Of a DNA stretch of 64,000 nt, positions 46,181 through 59,800 are shown piece by piece; the first letter of the stretch is position 1; the number at the start of each line of letters is the position of its first letter. The stretch is from assembly GCA_963678675.1 (NCBI GenBank), contig OY783196.1, forward strand, positions 30,172,827-30,236,826, written 5' to 3'. The translations under genes were made by a program, and so were the position numbers. This DNA comes from Xiphydria camelus. Lineage: Eukaryota > Arthropoda > Insecta > Hymenoptera > Xiphydriidae. The notes beneath the pieces were generated by a model. It was given only the letters and a program-made list of their open reading frames with translations. It was not told where the DNA came from and made no database searches.

Positions 46181-47080
46181 CGATATTATAGATCGTAAGA
46201 TCGCGCGAGTTACTCGAGTATACCGCGACCGTAAATTGTAAAAGGCCTTCGGATCGTTGATCGATCGAAAGTAAAGCGCCGAGAGCGTCCACTCGCGCAA
46301 AGGGGTGATACCTATACGCAAGTCCAACGCCCGCGAAGATCTCAAAGGCGAATACTTTTCAATGTCGAGCGCATTTTCGTACGGAGCGGAAGTTCTCTAT
46401 TCGAAAACGTAAACTGTACCGACGGCTCCTTGTACTTACGCGCGACAACTTCCGAAATTTGACCGATCGACGCGACGCCGAGTCGTGTGCTTCGGTAACG
46501 GCCGCGATTCGATCCGTTGCGATTGCGTACCTAATTCGAAAGAAAAAAAAATAGGAGCGACCGAGCCACGAACCCGTACGGCGATGTCGGAACCACTGTA
46601 AACAAATCGTGATAATGTACATTCCACCGGCGAATTTCTATCGTGCACGCAACGACCGCGAAAGCACTGATTCATCCTAATCGCCGGGAAAAAGGAACAA
46701 ATCAACGAGCGATCTCGACGAAGCCGTGATTATATACCAACGCGCATCTCTACTACGTGACTGTGATTTCTCGTCGTCGAAATTCGTTCGGAAATACGAG
46801 AGAATTTACCGGTCCAAAGAACCTTTGCATCGGGGCGATCGCGAAGCACCTTGCGTTATACGAAGAGTCGTACGAGCAACGCGAGTAGACCGCATGCGTC
46901 GTCGATGTCAAATTCTAGAGCGAGCATCCCTGAATTTCCGTAACAATGATCCGTAGTTGCGATATTCATATACGCGGTGGAACTCCGTTCAATTTTAATT
47001 TCCGACGTCCAATTGCCTGGCTAAGCGCCGCGAATAGAAGCTGAGCGGATTTTCACCGTAAATTGCATTCGTACATCCAG

Positions 47081-47305
47081 GCGGAAAAAATTCGATATAT
47101 TTTCTACATAATTCATATGTGGTTTAGGTTATACGTAAATTATATATGATTTCTGTATTAACTATATAAAGGACTGTATATAAATTATACACACATTCAA
47201 AAATCGATATATAATCATGATATGGTTAATGTAGCAATCACATATAATCCATATATGAGCAAAACCGCATATGGATTATATATAAAATATCTAGAACTTT
47301 TCCGC
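47081..47305. mobile_element. AT-rich MITE
   Basis: GCGGAAAAAATTCGATATATTTT at the left is the inverted match of AAAATATCTAGAACTTTTCCGC at the right (some mismatches). The interior is AT-rich with several ATATGG/CCATAT complements. Confidence 0.75.
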
Positions 47306-48890
47306 TTGGTCAACTATTCGATCATTCCTCTTTCAGTCTCACTCGTTCGACGAAAAGAATGAAATACAATGGCATTTCGTGTCGATCAAAAAGAGAGCAC
47401 ATCGCTGAACCGCGGATAACGAGTACGCAAAATTACGTAGCTCATCCCCCGATCGTACGGTACGGTTCACGACGAATTCCGCGTTCGAGTTAATTTTAAA
47501 TTAACGTATACATATCTGTTAAGCAATTTTCGACGGAACGCACTATGAGGCTTTATTTTACGCGGTCCTCGAAATCATTCCTGCGATCTATTCGATAGTT
47601 ACTCTCGGTTCGACTGTATATCCGATCAGCCGGTCGATCGCCGGAACTGCGAAAGCGAGCGACGTTCGTTTTATTCGAATTATCTCGGAGGGATAAACTG
47701 CGCGGGATGCGCGAGAAATGTAAATCGAAGTCTGCGATCGCGGTGGAAATTTATTGCGATGGACGAGTCATTCCAGAAATATAGATTTGAAGAGGTGAAA
47801 GTAACAATCGACACGTTCCTATGTACATCGTTTCGCCGCGATCGTCGATTTCACGCGAAACCGACCAGAAGCGAAATTCGTAGAGAGTCTGACAACTTTG
47901 TACTTAACCTTTGTTTTCGATTGATCGCGCGCACGAGCAAGGCGCTGTCGCGCGATCTCTGATATCCGTCGCGGATACGCATCTCGATACGAATAGCTTG
48001 CGAGCGTCTCAGAATTTGTGCGTCGGCGGTGCAGACGCGCGGGCGAGGCGGGGGGAAAGGGACAAAAGTGACAGAGACGGCGTGTCGCCGTTTCGAGAAT
48101 TTTGTGATGAGGTCTACAGGGTAAACGACGACTCCTTCCCCCCGTCTTTCTCCTCGACGCGCGCGAAAGCACGACCGGGTGAAAAATGAATGTGTCGTAG
48201 CAAACTCACCAACGGCAGGACGTTCCAAGCTCGATCGGAGATCACTAGCGCTGCGTTTCACTGTAATATCGAATCGAAGCACTCCGTCGGACGAATTTAT
48301 ACAGGCGCGTACCGCGCCGAAAGCGGAGTCGCCCGTAACAGCTGATTTCCGCGCACCACCGACGCGCGCAGGTTAAACTTCGCTCGCCGCGCGAAGTACG
48401 TGAACGCTCGCCGTCGCTTTCAGGTTCGACCGGAACATAGGCGAAACGCACACGAGCGGCACGAACTCGCGAATGCCACCCTTTCTCAAGGAGAACCGAA
48501 AGATGATCGACGGACGGACGGACGGACGGACGGAAAAGACAGCGACGGACGCGTTCGTACACCGGCTGGCACATCTGTGTCCATAGACGTGCGCGCGTAA
48601 AGTTCGAGAAGAGAAAAAATAGCGAGGAAAACATTACGACGTGAACGACATACATCCGTTTCGATTAGTCGCACTTACGGCGAGGAAAGAATGTACCCCA
48701 TTACCTCGCGTATAATTCGTATTCGTTGGAAGGACAGGAAAACTAATTCTTTCGTTTCTTCGGTAACGAGTAATTCTCTAGAGGATATAGTGCAGCTTTT
48801 TGTGTGAGGTTATTGTGATATTTAAAGAAAATAACTTTACAGTAGCGATCAGAGGAAATCTGACGATCTCTGGTGAGGTGAATTCCAGTT

Positions 48891-48985
48891 ACGACGAGGC
48901 CTCAGCGACTTCTGTCCCACTCGCGAAATAAAAACAACGCGAACCGGCGCGCGGACGGGTAGAGACAATCTGAGGCCTCGTCGAG
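48891..48985. repeat. Short inverted repeat
   Basis: ACGACGAGGCCTCAG is mirrored by CTGAGGCCTCGTCG about 65 bases away. Confidence 0.65.
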
Positions 48986-50653
48986 TGCTGCCGGATGCCG
49001 CGACGGGCATTTCGGCGGCCGAGCGAAGCTCGGTCGACGCGGGACTTTTCAAATTCGAACGGAGAACGCGGCGCAATAAGTCCGATCGACGCGGGAATCG
49101 CTCGATCGTCGGAGTGCCGATAGAGTATCCGGGTTAATCCGTCCATAACGTGTCTCGCTGGAGGCATTGCACAAACGTGCATATTAATCATTGGGACTAC
49201 AAAAACATATCATCATATGTAATTAATATAAAATATTAAGCAATAAGATTTTATTTATATGCCCGTAAGTCAAATAAGTAATATAAACATGCATATCATA
49301 CGTGTGTCTGGGCAAGGATTAGCTTATCTATAATCTTTACTTCGTCGTTGTCAAGGCGTTAATGTTAAACTTAATTACAATTAATTATTAGATTGTGAAA
49401 GAATTTCTTCAGGTTCTAAGCAAAATTTGAAAATAATAAAACGAGCGAAACGCGTAGCTTTACATCGTGTCGCTTTGTCGTCATTACCCGATAACGGCGG
49501 TTGTCCTCCTTCTAAACAGATCTACACGGATGGTTCCGGGGTAAGTGGAAATTATTATCGGACTACTCTCACTTTTCATATTTTCGCTCGAGTAAAAAAT
49601 ACACGGGACGCGGGGGATGCGCGAAATGGAAGGAAATGAACATCGGAACGACGTTGCGTCGTAGCGGTTATCGAATCTTGTATATATTTTATAGAAAAAA
49701 AAAACATACAAACTTAATGATTCAATGATCTCTTATCGCAAGTGTATGTACAATGAGAGACACTACTGCTAATAATACGAATGGGTATAACATCGCAAAA
49801 GGAGAATACACACGCAAATCCGGGAACGGACGCGAGGCGTGTTCTCGAGTTTTCTTTTTTACGATCGACTTCGGCTCAATATTATCAATATGACATACAA
49901 CATTGTGACTTTCAACTCACATATTAATTCGCCTTAGCCTTAATTTATCACAAATCGCACACGATCGATCGTACCCGATCGTCGATATCCACTTACACCG
50001 CGATCGAGTCGAAATCTGGGATGTAGAACACCAGAAGCACAGTCGCTACGAGCCTCAATGAATTATCACACTTGAACTATATGGACCGATAAACGGTTAA
50101 CGTTTGAATGAGATGAGTTTGCAAATTATGTACAATATAACGATATTTACAGACGCGACGATCGCGATCATGACTCGCGGTGGTCGCGTTTTATGGAATA
50201 AATAATCGAAAGTCGGAGATAGATCGGACTACCATCGATTCTACAGAAAAATGCTGGCGCGCGTTGAGTTACGGGGGATTACACGAGGAGTTAAATAAAT
50301 AAGAATGAGCGATGTTATCTTAAACCTATAATAAAATATCATTCTTCATAGCCGGCCGCCGTTGGAGTGACGATGGACGAATTTCACTGGGACATCTTTT
50401 TTTCGTCCAATTTATTCGTTCCACTCATATCGGGACGTCGAACCGATCGAGCATTCGATGCTTGCCAATTTGATGCATCTCCCGACGCGACGATCCGTTC
50501 CTCTCGCTTTTCGCGCAGCTCGGCCGACCAATCGTCACATTCTAATTGAATACTGCTCCTACGAGACGAGTTTCCTTCCATCTTATTCCTTCCTCCCTTC
50601 TTCACGCTTCGCCGTCACTCGTCCTTCGTCCTCATTCGCAGTCATTCATCGGG

Positions 50654-51090
50654 TTAGACCAGTCGGTCGCTTCGGACGAAGCGGATGGTGCGCGCGTCGT
50701 CGGACGCGTCCGGAATACGTCGCTCGGCGAAGAGCGGATTGGCGCGACGGTGTATCCCCTTCGTCGTGGGGATGACGGTCGGCCCGTGCTGGCTCTTGGT
50801 GGTCGAGTAGTACGGGCGCTTCGACGGGTTCGTCGATTTTCCGTAGAAAAAGCCGCCGCTGCTCGACTCGATCTCCTCGACGGACGGAAGTCGCGAGAAT
50901 TTCAGGTCGTCGACGTCCTCGTCGCGGGGCAACGGACGCTTCGAGTCGCCGGGAACGGGACGTCCGTCGGGAAAGACCCTTATCACCATCGGCCCGACCA
51001 GATAAGGTCCGGTGTGCTCGGACGGCCGCACGTAATCGTTGGTCGGCGATGACTCCTCGGCGAGGCCGTTGTGTTCGCCACCGCCGGTTT
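50654..51090 (-). CDS. Reg-5: Reg-5 coding exon 4 (C-terminal half)
   Basis: The acceptor is CTGTTTCAG. It encodes ETGGGEHNGLAEESSPTNDY and the conserved region GPYLVGPMVIRVFPDGRP, followed by a Ser/Lys-rich tail to the stop at 50654. Confidence 0.92.
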
Positions 51091-54000
51091 CTGAAACAGC
51101 GAAGGAGACGAATGCGTTGAAGCGCTTGGCGTTTTTTCGATTCCGTGGCAGCGACGCGTAGTGGCTGATTTATGCTTGGGTCCTGACTTCCCTATTCCGA
51201 TGCAATTGGTTTGTGATTGGGTGTCAATTGCAGTCTTAACTCGACTCTGAAAAGTTTCTAATTTTTAACTTGATCCCAAAAATGAAATAGCGCGTGCGCT
51301 TCGAGGAAAGCTCGCGCAAAACTTGAGGTAGACGTGAAACCGATGTTGAAACGACCAATCGTCAGGATAAGTCTGGAACTGTAATAAGTTAGGGTTAGGA
51401 CCCAAGCGTAAACCAGGTGTAAACGGACCACGCGCCGTACTTGGAACGCGCGCGCGTGTGCGATACCCTCGCCTTATGATAATTCGACGTCCACGACGTC
51501 TCCTCGGGCGTCAACATCCTTCCTACTTCCGACAGGTGGCTAAGTGATTTGAATACAATGCGCGAGGTCGCGACGGGCTGCAGGGGAATTCTCGGACGTC
51601 CATAAAAACACACGGGACGAAAATAAACCACGTTCGCACGATTCACGCGGCTCACCTCGGAAGTGCTATACCCGCGGTCGTATAATGTGCAGGCGTATAC
51701 GCACACACTTGCCGTACGCGCAGCACTTTTACCTGCCGACGCGTACGTACTTCATTTGACGCACTCGCGGGTCGAGTCGTATATCTGGGCCAAGGCGAGG
51801 ATCGTTCCTTTTTTATTTAATATCCAAGCAAAGGAGCATACGTGCTTCGGAATTCGTCATTGGTGCGCGAATGAGCGCGTGACGCGTAATCGTCGCGCTT
51901 CGTTCGGTTAAAACGCGATAAACGGGGATGAGAGGCTTCTCCTTTTGTCCGGCGCGACGCGAGAATTCCTTTCGAAGGGACCGTCGGACTCGCTCGAGCG
52001 ACTCATTTCTTCGCCTCGGAGCTGAACGCTCGAGCGGCTCTTTTCCCCGCGCTTTCGAGAAGTAAATAGGAAACGAAAGCGCGCGTGCGAGCAGCGTTCG
52101 CATCGCTGGACCGCAGAAGCGCGCGAGGTGATCGCGAAAGGAGAAAGAAGAGACGAAGAGAAACGACGAGAGATTTTCTCGATATTTCTCTACATTTCTC
52201 TCCCTTGAACCGTGACGCGCGAATACAATGTAGGTATACGCGCAGGCAGATGGATGCACGAGCGACTTTCTTGCCGAAGTCATCGTTACGTGCCGACGAA
52301 TCCGCGACGGCGGGTATGGATCGCGGAGAAAACGTGAAAGCCGCGATTGTTCGAAGAACGCGTACCGCGATAAGATAGCGACCTCCTTCGGGGAGACAGG
52401 GCACGCTTCGGACGCGACTCGGACGCGAACGCGTTTATCTCTCGAAGAAAACATTCGGCTTCGTTGTTGAACAGCGAGAAAAGCGCGTTCGCCCTTCGTA
52501 CATCGATATCAGAAAATGAACTCACCCAATGGATCGACGGCTGCGTCGCCGTAGTAATCGTCCTGCCCCCGGTCGCCGACGCGCGTGGAGAATCTGTCGT
52601 TGCTGATCATCGCGCGCCAAACTGTAATTCGAGAGCGAACCGATAAACGTGCGTTCGCGAGAATTACCGTGTACGCATTATACAACGACGCAAAGACCGG
52701 GAAAAATGTTACACACGGACGCCAGACTCGCGGCAATCGCGATTGTTTACGGGGGGCGTACTGATTTCACTTCCGGTGGTACGCCAAACGATTCGACAAA
52801 CGAGGCGGCTCGTTTCCAGCGCCGCGAATCGGCGCCTGTGCGTTGGACGGAGTTGCATAATCGGTCGATCGGACATCGATAAAAATAGATGGAAATCCTG
52901 GCGACCCTCGATTTAGAAAAAAAAATTCAACGGAAGCGCGTTCGCCATTGATACCAGAGATAAATAGGACCCGGGGTGCGATCGTTTTAATTCCTCTTTG
53001 GCGCGTAAACGATACGTACTGATATCCTTAGCGCCACGCTGATACGGATCCATCCGGTCCAAGAAATTCTCGTCCATGCCGACGAGATTTCTCAAGCCGG
53101 CCACCAGCAGATTTTTATTGCAGTCGGGCATCGGCGAATCGGAGCAGTATCTCGCCACCTGCTTGCTGAAGACTCGGTAGAGGTGACTCATCTGAAACAG
53201 CGAAGGCGAAGCGGATCCGTTGAGGTGTGCGTATAAGCAATGCTATACCACGTGAGGCTAAACTTACTCGCCAGGAAAGAACCTTTAATTGTTGTTGTTA
53301 TTACATTTGAGCTTTTGGCTCATATTTGTATACCATTTTGAAGATTACGTTTCAATCTACGATAAAGTCTTGTGTCGATATGGACCAAAAATTCATTGAT
53401 AATGAGATAACAGCGACTGGCGAGTAAGTTTAGTCTCTCACATGGTACGCGTATAAACGGGGACGCGCGAAGTATCGATTCGCCGATAATAGAAAGCGGA
53501 CGCGATCGCTTCCGATCGTCTCGCGTCACGCTTCCTCTGACCGCAATATAGTCGCATTTTAACCGCCGAGCCGGAACATCGAGCGACTGGAATATACGAG
53601 ATCTCGGTACAGAATTAAAGTCGAATCCGATCTTCGTCTCTTTCGTCATCGGATAGCGGATAAACTGGACGCGTTCAACAGCGGCATTCCGACGGATTAC
53701 GTCGAATTACGGGAGAAAAAAAGAAATGGAAAAGCGACTCGCGCGCAGGACGTTCGTCTCTCCAAAACGGTGTCGAAATGTTCCGTCGCGCGCCGGGAGA
53801 CGGTCCGGTCGATGTACGTAGATTCCGCGAAAGGAGTTCCCCATTCCAGCGGTCGCACATTCTAAACGCGTCCGGTGAAACTCGCCAATGTGTAACGCGC
53901 CGCGGCTCCCTCCGTTCGAACTCTCGCGCGTATACACATGCGTGTCACGCGTTCGCGTATCACGTATCGCGATGCAATACTTTTTTTCACAATAAATCCC

Positions 54001-54176
54001 GAGCCGGGCGACGCGTTAAAACGTGCCTCCGCGATCTCATGCGCAATTCGCTCGCCGCGTCCGCGAGCGTTGGCTAACGGGGAGAAGTTTCGCAAAGATA
54101 TTTCCATGTGAACTTTTTCTCTCTCGCGGAGAGGAAGAGGGGAGATTTAATCGAGATGATATCTCTTTAAGCGTTG

Positions 54177-54231
<55 letters not shown>

Positions 54232-56856
54232 AGGGAGGGAGCGAATGGTTGACTAAAACGAGGAGAGCGAACGAGGAACGGAACGAATCGACTCTGAAAA
54301 GTTCGACGGATAATGTACCTATAACGCGTATGCGAGTACCGAACGGAATAATTAGAAAGCTCGCCGGGAGAGGCGTTGTTACGCCCCCTTTTGCAGGCGG
54401 GCCACGCTACCGAAAGTGTCCCGCGTGACGTGACAAAATCAAGCGAGGCGCGAATTACCAAACAATGCGCGCGGATAAATATGTATGCGTTCGCGCCGAA
54501 TCGCGCTTTGGAAGAAAAAAATGAGAAACCAAATAGGCGCACGCGCGAGGATAGCCGGGCGAATGGTATGGCTCGGCTTCCGTGAAGTCGAAATTATGCC
54601 GCATGCAAATTAGATCGACCCGTCGAGCGAACGCGAGTCATCCTTCTGTTCGCGTTACGCATCGTTCCGAGGAATCGGAGGGAGTTGCGGGTTCGAGATT
54701 TGCCACGGCGCGTCGTTTTTTTGTAATTAAGAGATAACCTTATTGATAATTGATAATTCGTAAAAAAAAGAAACTGATCGCTCGGCGAATTCGTCGTACA
54801 ACGTAAGTCGGGAAATCGCCCGCTCGGTTATCGCGTCTCGCAACGTTCAAGGTCGACCGTGGCGAACTTGAACCCGAGAAATAACCGTAGCAGCGCAATT
54901 TCGAGGAGACGCCGGGACACGAGTACTTCCGAAATGAGTCGGATCCGTCTACATAATATGCGGTAGATACGTTTAAAGCGGTTCCAGGCGCTCCTCCACA
55001 CGTCATGTAGGTACCCGGCAACGGGAACGTGCTACAGTTAGGTACTTGCGGTCGGTTCCGTGTGGATCGCGGTCGCGGTCTCCCACCTTTTCAATGGCGA
55101 GCGAAAAGATTCGTAACTCGGACGAACGTAATGCTAAGTACTTCTCGGGTACGATGACTAAGTTTCCATCGGATGGCTAAATGCTGTATTTAGGAGTGCT
55201 TCAAAATGCTGGTAAATACTACGATGGAAATGGACTTATATCTCGGAATACTGCATTTGTCTGCATTTGCGTCCGATGGAAACGCTCTCTAAATGTATAT
55301 CGAGTAAAATGTCGATATTTTTATAAAGACGGTACTCAGAGTCCGATGGAAACGTACACAAAGAAAAATTCCATTTGAAATTACGATGCTATAGCACCTT
55401 TTGACCGGATCGTGTTGACAATATGAAACATTCTACATAACTTCTCTCGCTAACTGCTGTAAACATATTTTTTCCTGGATGCTAGAGCATCGTAATATTG
55501 CATGGTAGCATCTAAAACAAAAATATGTCTGCAGCAGTTATTCAGAAAAGTTATGTAGAATGTTTCACATATTGTCGGTATATATGATCCGGTTATAAGA
55601 TACCGGCGTCGCAATTTCAAATGGAATATTTTCTCCGTGTAGTCGATGCGACGTGAACGAATTCGAGCCGACCCACATCACGCTTCGATCGACCGCGACG
55701 CGTATGCATCATCTGCGCGCGCGGCTCGGAGGAGTTCCAAATTCGAAAAACGTTCACGTCCGACGGGAGAAAGTAGAAACCGGCGCGCGAGAGACGGCCG
55801 GAGGAAGCGTAAACAGCGCGCGCGCGCTGGTCGATCGGTATTTTTTTTTCTCCACGCCAACGAGGCGCCCGGGACTTCTCCGCCGCGTGCGTTTCGGCCA
55901 ATTTCGAAACTTTCGAATCAAGATCTTGGAATGCGCCTACAACGTGGGAATGCAGCCTGCGCATTACTCGATAATTCGACGATTTTTCGAACGAGGACGG
56001 TTCGTTCGACGAACTTCCAACGGGAATTCGATCGAGAATGGATCGCGCCTGATCGCGCGACAAACGTTCGCCGGAAATCGGTCGCTTTCCCGTTGCGATC
56101 GGTGACTCGGATCGACCCGAATAGCGCGTCGTTAAAAACCTATCCATCAAACGTGCCGATGTTTCAGTTGTCGTTAACACAAATCGACGGTTGCTCTGAG
56201 GGCGGCCTTGGAATAGCTATAAATTTCAGTCAAACGGAAATTAAGGCGTCCGACGGAACACCGCGCGTCGTCTAAATTGACGTAGAAAATTAATTTGGAT
56301 TCGCGTGGCTCCCATCGGCCAATGCAACTCGTACCTACCGTCGCCTCAGCGACTCCGCCATACGCGCAGTGCGAACGCGTTCTTGAACTTCGACTCGGCC
56401 GAGCGCGAAGTAAAGAACCGGCGCGACGAGAGAAATGCGACCGCGTCAAATCTCCTTCGCCGCTTCCATTCGTTTTGCACCCGCCGCGCGTGGAGAACGT
56501 CGCGTGCCACGGTACACCGGCCCCCCCAAGATTCATCCATCGCGTAAACGAAGCCTCCCGGGGCGCGACGATCTCGCGTGGAATATCGAGCGAATCCGAC
56601 GGGTGAAAGCGGGACGCGCTCGAGAACAGCCGCCGGGCCTCCCGCGCGTCTCGCGACGCCTTATTTCACTCTCGCGCTCTCCGTCGACCGTGAAAACAAT
56701 TCGCCGGGGATAAATTATGTGCGCGCGGTACATCTCGCTTACTTTTTCGTCCCGCGAAAGGAACTCCCACATCGGGATGGCAGATCCATCGGCTCGCGCC
56801 GCGAGGCAGCACAGCACTATCGCCGCCAGAACTGTCGAACACCCGGCCGTCGGCAT
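50654..56856 (-). CDS. Reg-5: Rhythmically expressed gene 5 (Reg-5), secreted protein
   Basis: Minus-strand coding join: 56856-56743, 53191-53020, 52621-52526, 51090-50654; 819 bases, 272 residues. All introns have GT/AG with phases 0, 1, 1. The product starts with a hydrophobic signal peptide (about residues 1-25), then AIPMWEFLSRDEK, MSHLYRVFSKQVARYCSDSP, DPYQRGAKDIIWRAMISNDR, and a C-terminal block with GPYLVGPMVIRVFPDGRPVP and PLPRDEDVDDLKFSRLPSVE. These are hallmarks of insect Reg-5. The fly gene was found through its daily cycling mRNA; the molecular function is not established. Dibasic KR sites (residues about 171 and 209) could allow proteolytic processing, but this is inference. The gene is convergent with cpo. 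Confidence 0.92.
51168..51417. mobile_element. MITE in Reg-5 intron 3
   Basis: TTTATGCTTGGGTCCTGAC at the left is the inverted match of GTTAGGACCCAAGCGTAAA at the right. About 250 bp, non-coding. Confidence 0.8.
52526..52621 (-). CDS. Reg-5: Reg-5 coding exon 3
   Basis: The acceptor is GAATTACAG. With the base carried from exon 2 it encodes IWRAMISNDRFSTRVGDRGQ and then DDYYGDAAVDPL, donor TTGG|GTGAGT, phase 1. Confidence 0.88.
53020..53191 (-). CDS. Reg-5: Reg-5 coding exon 2
   Basis: The acceptor is CTGTTTCAG. It encodes MSHLYRVFSKQVARYCSDSP, two cysteines and PDCNKNLLVAGLRNL, ending DPYQRGAKDI plus one base before GTACGT. Confidence 0.93.
53230..53455. mobile_element. MITE in Reg-5 intron 1
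   Basis: TGAGGCTAAACTTACTCGCCAG at the left is the inverted match of CTGGCGAGTAAGTTTAGTCTC at the right, with outer TATACC/GGTACGCGTATA similarity. The interior is AT-rich. Confidence 0.78.
54181..54241. repeat. (GA)n plus (GGGA)n simple repeat
   Basis: About 44 bases of GA dinucleotides run into four GGGA repeats. Confidence 0.95.
55162..55283. mobile_element. Small MITE with GTTTCCATCGGA ends
   Basis: GTTTCCATCGGA at 55162 is mirrored by TCCGATGGAAAC ending at 55283. A second copy of the right end (TCCGATGGAAACG) ends at 55354, just before the next foldback element. Confidence 0.7.
55355..55641. mobile_element. Foldback MITE with CACNxxGAGAAAA-type ends
   Basis: TACACAAAGAAAAATTCCAT and TTTGAAATT at the left are mirrored by AATTTCAAATGGAATATTTT and CTCCGTGTA at the right. 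Inner arms AACATTCTACATAACTT and AAGTTATGTAGAATGTTT also pair. Confidence 0.82.
56743..56856 (-). CDS. Reg-5: Reg-5 coding exon 1 (signal peptide)
   Basis: The ATG at 56856 gives MPTAGCSTVLAAIVLCCLAA, a good signal peptide, then AIPMWEFLSRDEK. The donor is AAA|GTAAGC, phase 0. An in-frame upstream start at 56928 would place 24 charged residues before the hydrophobic core and is less likely. Confidence 0.9.
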
Positions 56857-59800
56857 CTCGCGTTTGTTTTCACTGACCGCGCGGACGGAAAACTGATCGA
56901 ACGCAAGTTCTTCGCGCCGACGTATCACTGAATCGTCTTTCTCGTGTACGTGTTTTAGCGAACGCGACTCGAAGTGCGATCGTCAATGTCGTGTTTCGGG
57001 GTAAAAATCTCTCTCGAACGGATCGGGAATTGCCGCAGCAGAATCTCGCGTATAGATTTGGCTTTCGAAATTCGACGAGACACGACCGCCGCGAAAGTTT
57101 GCAACGAACTGAGACCGAGCGGCTAGCCGGTTGGTTTTATGCTGGCTTGCGGCGACGGGCGATGTGCTCTCCCACTTCGCCGCTCTCTCGCTACGCGTGC
57201 GATCTCGGCGACCTACGGGCCTCCACGGGGCGGCGGCACAGCAGTGTTTACGTCGTGTCGGCCGACGTCGGGACGCCAAAAAATAGCCATATTTCGTCCT
57301 ATCGCAACAAACGCGCGGAACGTCGACGCGCGTCATCCGTCGCTCGGACCGGATCCGAGAGATCGTTGCCGCTTGCGCTAATTGGCGCGCCGACGGATCG
57401 GAATTTGCCGATGCGCTGATATAATGTTTCTCGTGGCGAGCGCCTCGTGCCGCTTTTTTTGCGCCGCAAGGACGTTCGCGCTTTTCGGACGGTGCGGATG
57501 TTTTGCGCGGTGCGGATGCACCTGGGTACAGCGAGGTGCGAAACGAATCGATTGACGCTTGGAGTTATGGGTTTATACACTCTGTCGTTTCGCGTCGGGC
57601 GTTTCGGAGGTCGACCGTGATCCGATGGAAATCGGATCGCGATCGACGGCTACATCCTCGCGCTCGCGTATCTCATCGCGAATAACGTTAGGCGTTTTCC
57701 ACGCGTTTTCGCGACTTCGACAACGCGAAGCCACGTCGCGAGTGGAAATGCGTTTCACGCGGAGCGGAAATCAGTGCATTTCCCAAAAGGCCGCGCACGA
57801 CCGAGGGCTTGGCCTTGGCCGACCGGTTCGCCGACCTTCGTCGACATTCCCTGGAGCTCGATGCCCTTTTCGCTCGATATACGTAGGCGCGAGTGCGGTT
57901 GTACGCGCGCTCGTGCGAAGGATCGCAGCTCCTTGGTTCGAGACTCTCGAAATATCCCGCGCGAGATCCGATCTACATTTCTCTCCGGAAGCGGGAAACA
58001 TTCAAAGATTTCTATATCGACCGGATTCGATGGACGGCAAGTCGGATCTACGCGAGCGCGTATATTTATCGGAGGCATCTTAACGAATTTTATCGTCCTC
58101 AGAAATGCAGATATTCGATCGAAAGTCGTTTCGACTCGGCGAGCGGGCTTCGATCGTGATTCGCAAACGGTAGATACACCTGCGTAATCCGCGCGATAAA
58201 ATCAAAGCGAACGTCGGCTCGCGTTTGGAAAGAGCAACGCGGGTTCGCGTTGCGAATTTAAATCGGCTCGCGTCATCCGGTCCTCCGTTGGGAAATCGAT
58301 CGTTCTCGTCATTTTATCAGCGCACTCAATACGCATCCCTCCTCTGACCGATGAGCTGCTAAGATTCATCCGCCCAATTCGCCTCGTCAATTCGCCTCGT
58401 TCTCGCGCAAATGATTTTCCGCACTGTAATCTGATCCTCGAGCAATCGCGACGCGAAAATTGACGCCGACAGCGTCGATACGCGTCCGTATTCAATCCAT
58501 CCTGCTCGCCTTGCGTCATCCACCGCCTGCATCCCGATCCATTATGCGATTCCTCGAATCGCACCATCGCTCGCCTCTACCCGTAGGTACATTTCCCATG
58601 CTCCACCGCGGCGCGAGTTTTATTCGAGCGATGATGACATGCTTCCGAAAAAAAACTGGCACGCCGCGATATAAATATTTGCGCCGGGATCTCGCGTGCT
58701 CGGCCGACCGGGCGGCGATATTTCGACGGGACGCGATATCCCGCCCCTCCAACGATACTGTACGTTTCCGAGATTCGCGTCCTATCCGCGTCTTATCGGG
58801 TTATCATTTCCTCGCGCGCGCTCTACGCGTCCGATCCGCGAATGACGAACTTTTTTGCGCGTCGATGATAGGTCCTTTAATCGGCGAGCGAACGTACGAT
58901 ACCGCGCGCACGTATACCCACTACGCACGTCCGTCCTCTTCCGCGGACGGTCGAGCGTTCGGGCAATGCACCCGCGCCGCGCCGCGCGGCGCTCTCTACC
59001 GCGCCGATTCAGCCGAGCGCGGCGACAACATCGCTGCCATTGCGCACGTATCCCTACATGGAAAGGTCTCGATCCTTCGCTCCCTTTGTTTCGTTATGGA
59101 TCTCGTCCTGGTTGGATTCACTGGGGAAGCCGTCATGTTTTTTTTATCACGATTTTAAATCCCTTCTCGTTTCCAGATGAAGAATGTTTCGCTGATGAAG
59201 CATGATTTTTTCGATAAAGACGATCGTTCGTTACCAGTTCGTTTCCAGTTTCTTTAATAAATGTTCCTTTAATTGAAACATAACTTCACGAAAAGTTCGA
59301 TTGGACAAATCATTAAATACCGGATTGTAATAGCTTACCGTGAACAAACGAAGATCACGTGTAACGATTTGACGGTCTTTTTTTATCAAAAACACCACAC
59401 AGTTCGTCAGTGAAATGATTTTTTTTCAGAAATAAAAAGGAATCTAAATTCTCACTAACACCACCCGATGTTCATTATCCACATAGATTCTGCGTGCAAG
59501 AGTGTACGTAAAACACGGCGGCTTCGCCAACCAGGACAGGATCCTTTCCTCGCGCGCAGCATCCGGTGCATATATCACTCGGTGCAACGCGGAGAGCGAC
59601 GCGTTCTCCTCCTCCCGCGCCAGCCGCGCGAGTAACCGCGTTCGTCATGCGTCGACGATCGAACGATTCCGCGAACTCGCGCCGTCGGAAATCCCGGACC
59701 TCGCGCAACGTCCGCGAGACGCGGAAGCGTGGCGATCTCCTCGCTTTTTCCCGGGAAAACCGAAAAGCGAGAGATACCGCGCGCGATGGATCGATCGACG

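Larger units (their letters stand above)
46181..50653. other. Intergenic region between convergent cpo and Reg-5
   Basis: No gene is recognised. It contains a MITE at 47081-47305, a (GGAC)n run at about 48509-48532 and an inverted repeat at 48891-48985. The Reg-5 3' UTR (minus strand) must occupy part of its right side; a minus-strand AATAAA lies near 49252. Confidence 0.5.
53192..56742 (-). other. Reg-5: Reg-5 intron 1
   Basis: No other gene is recognised inside. It carries MITEs at 53230-53455, 55162-55283 and 55355-55641, and a GA/GGGA simple repeat at 54181-54241. Confidence 0.75.
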
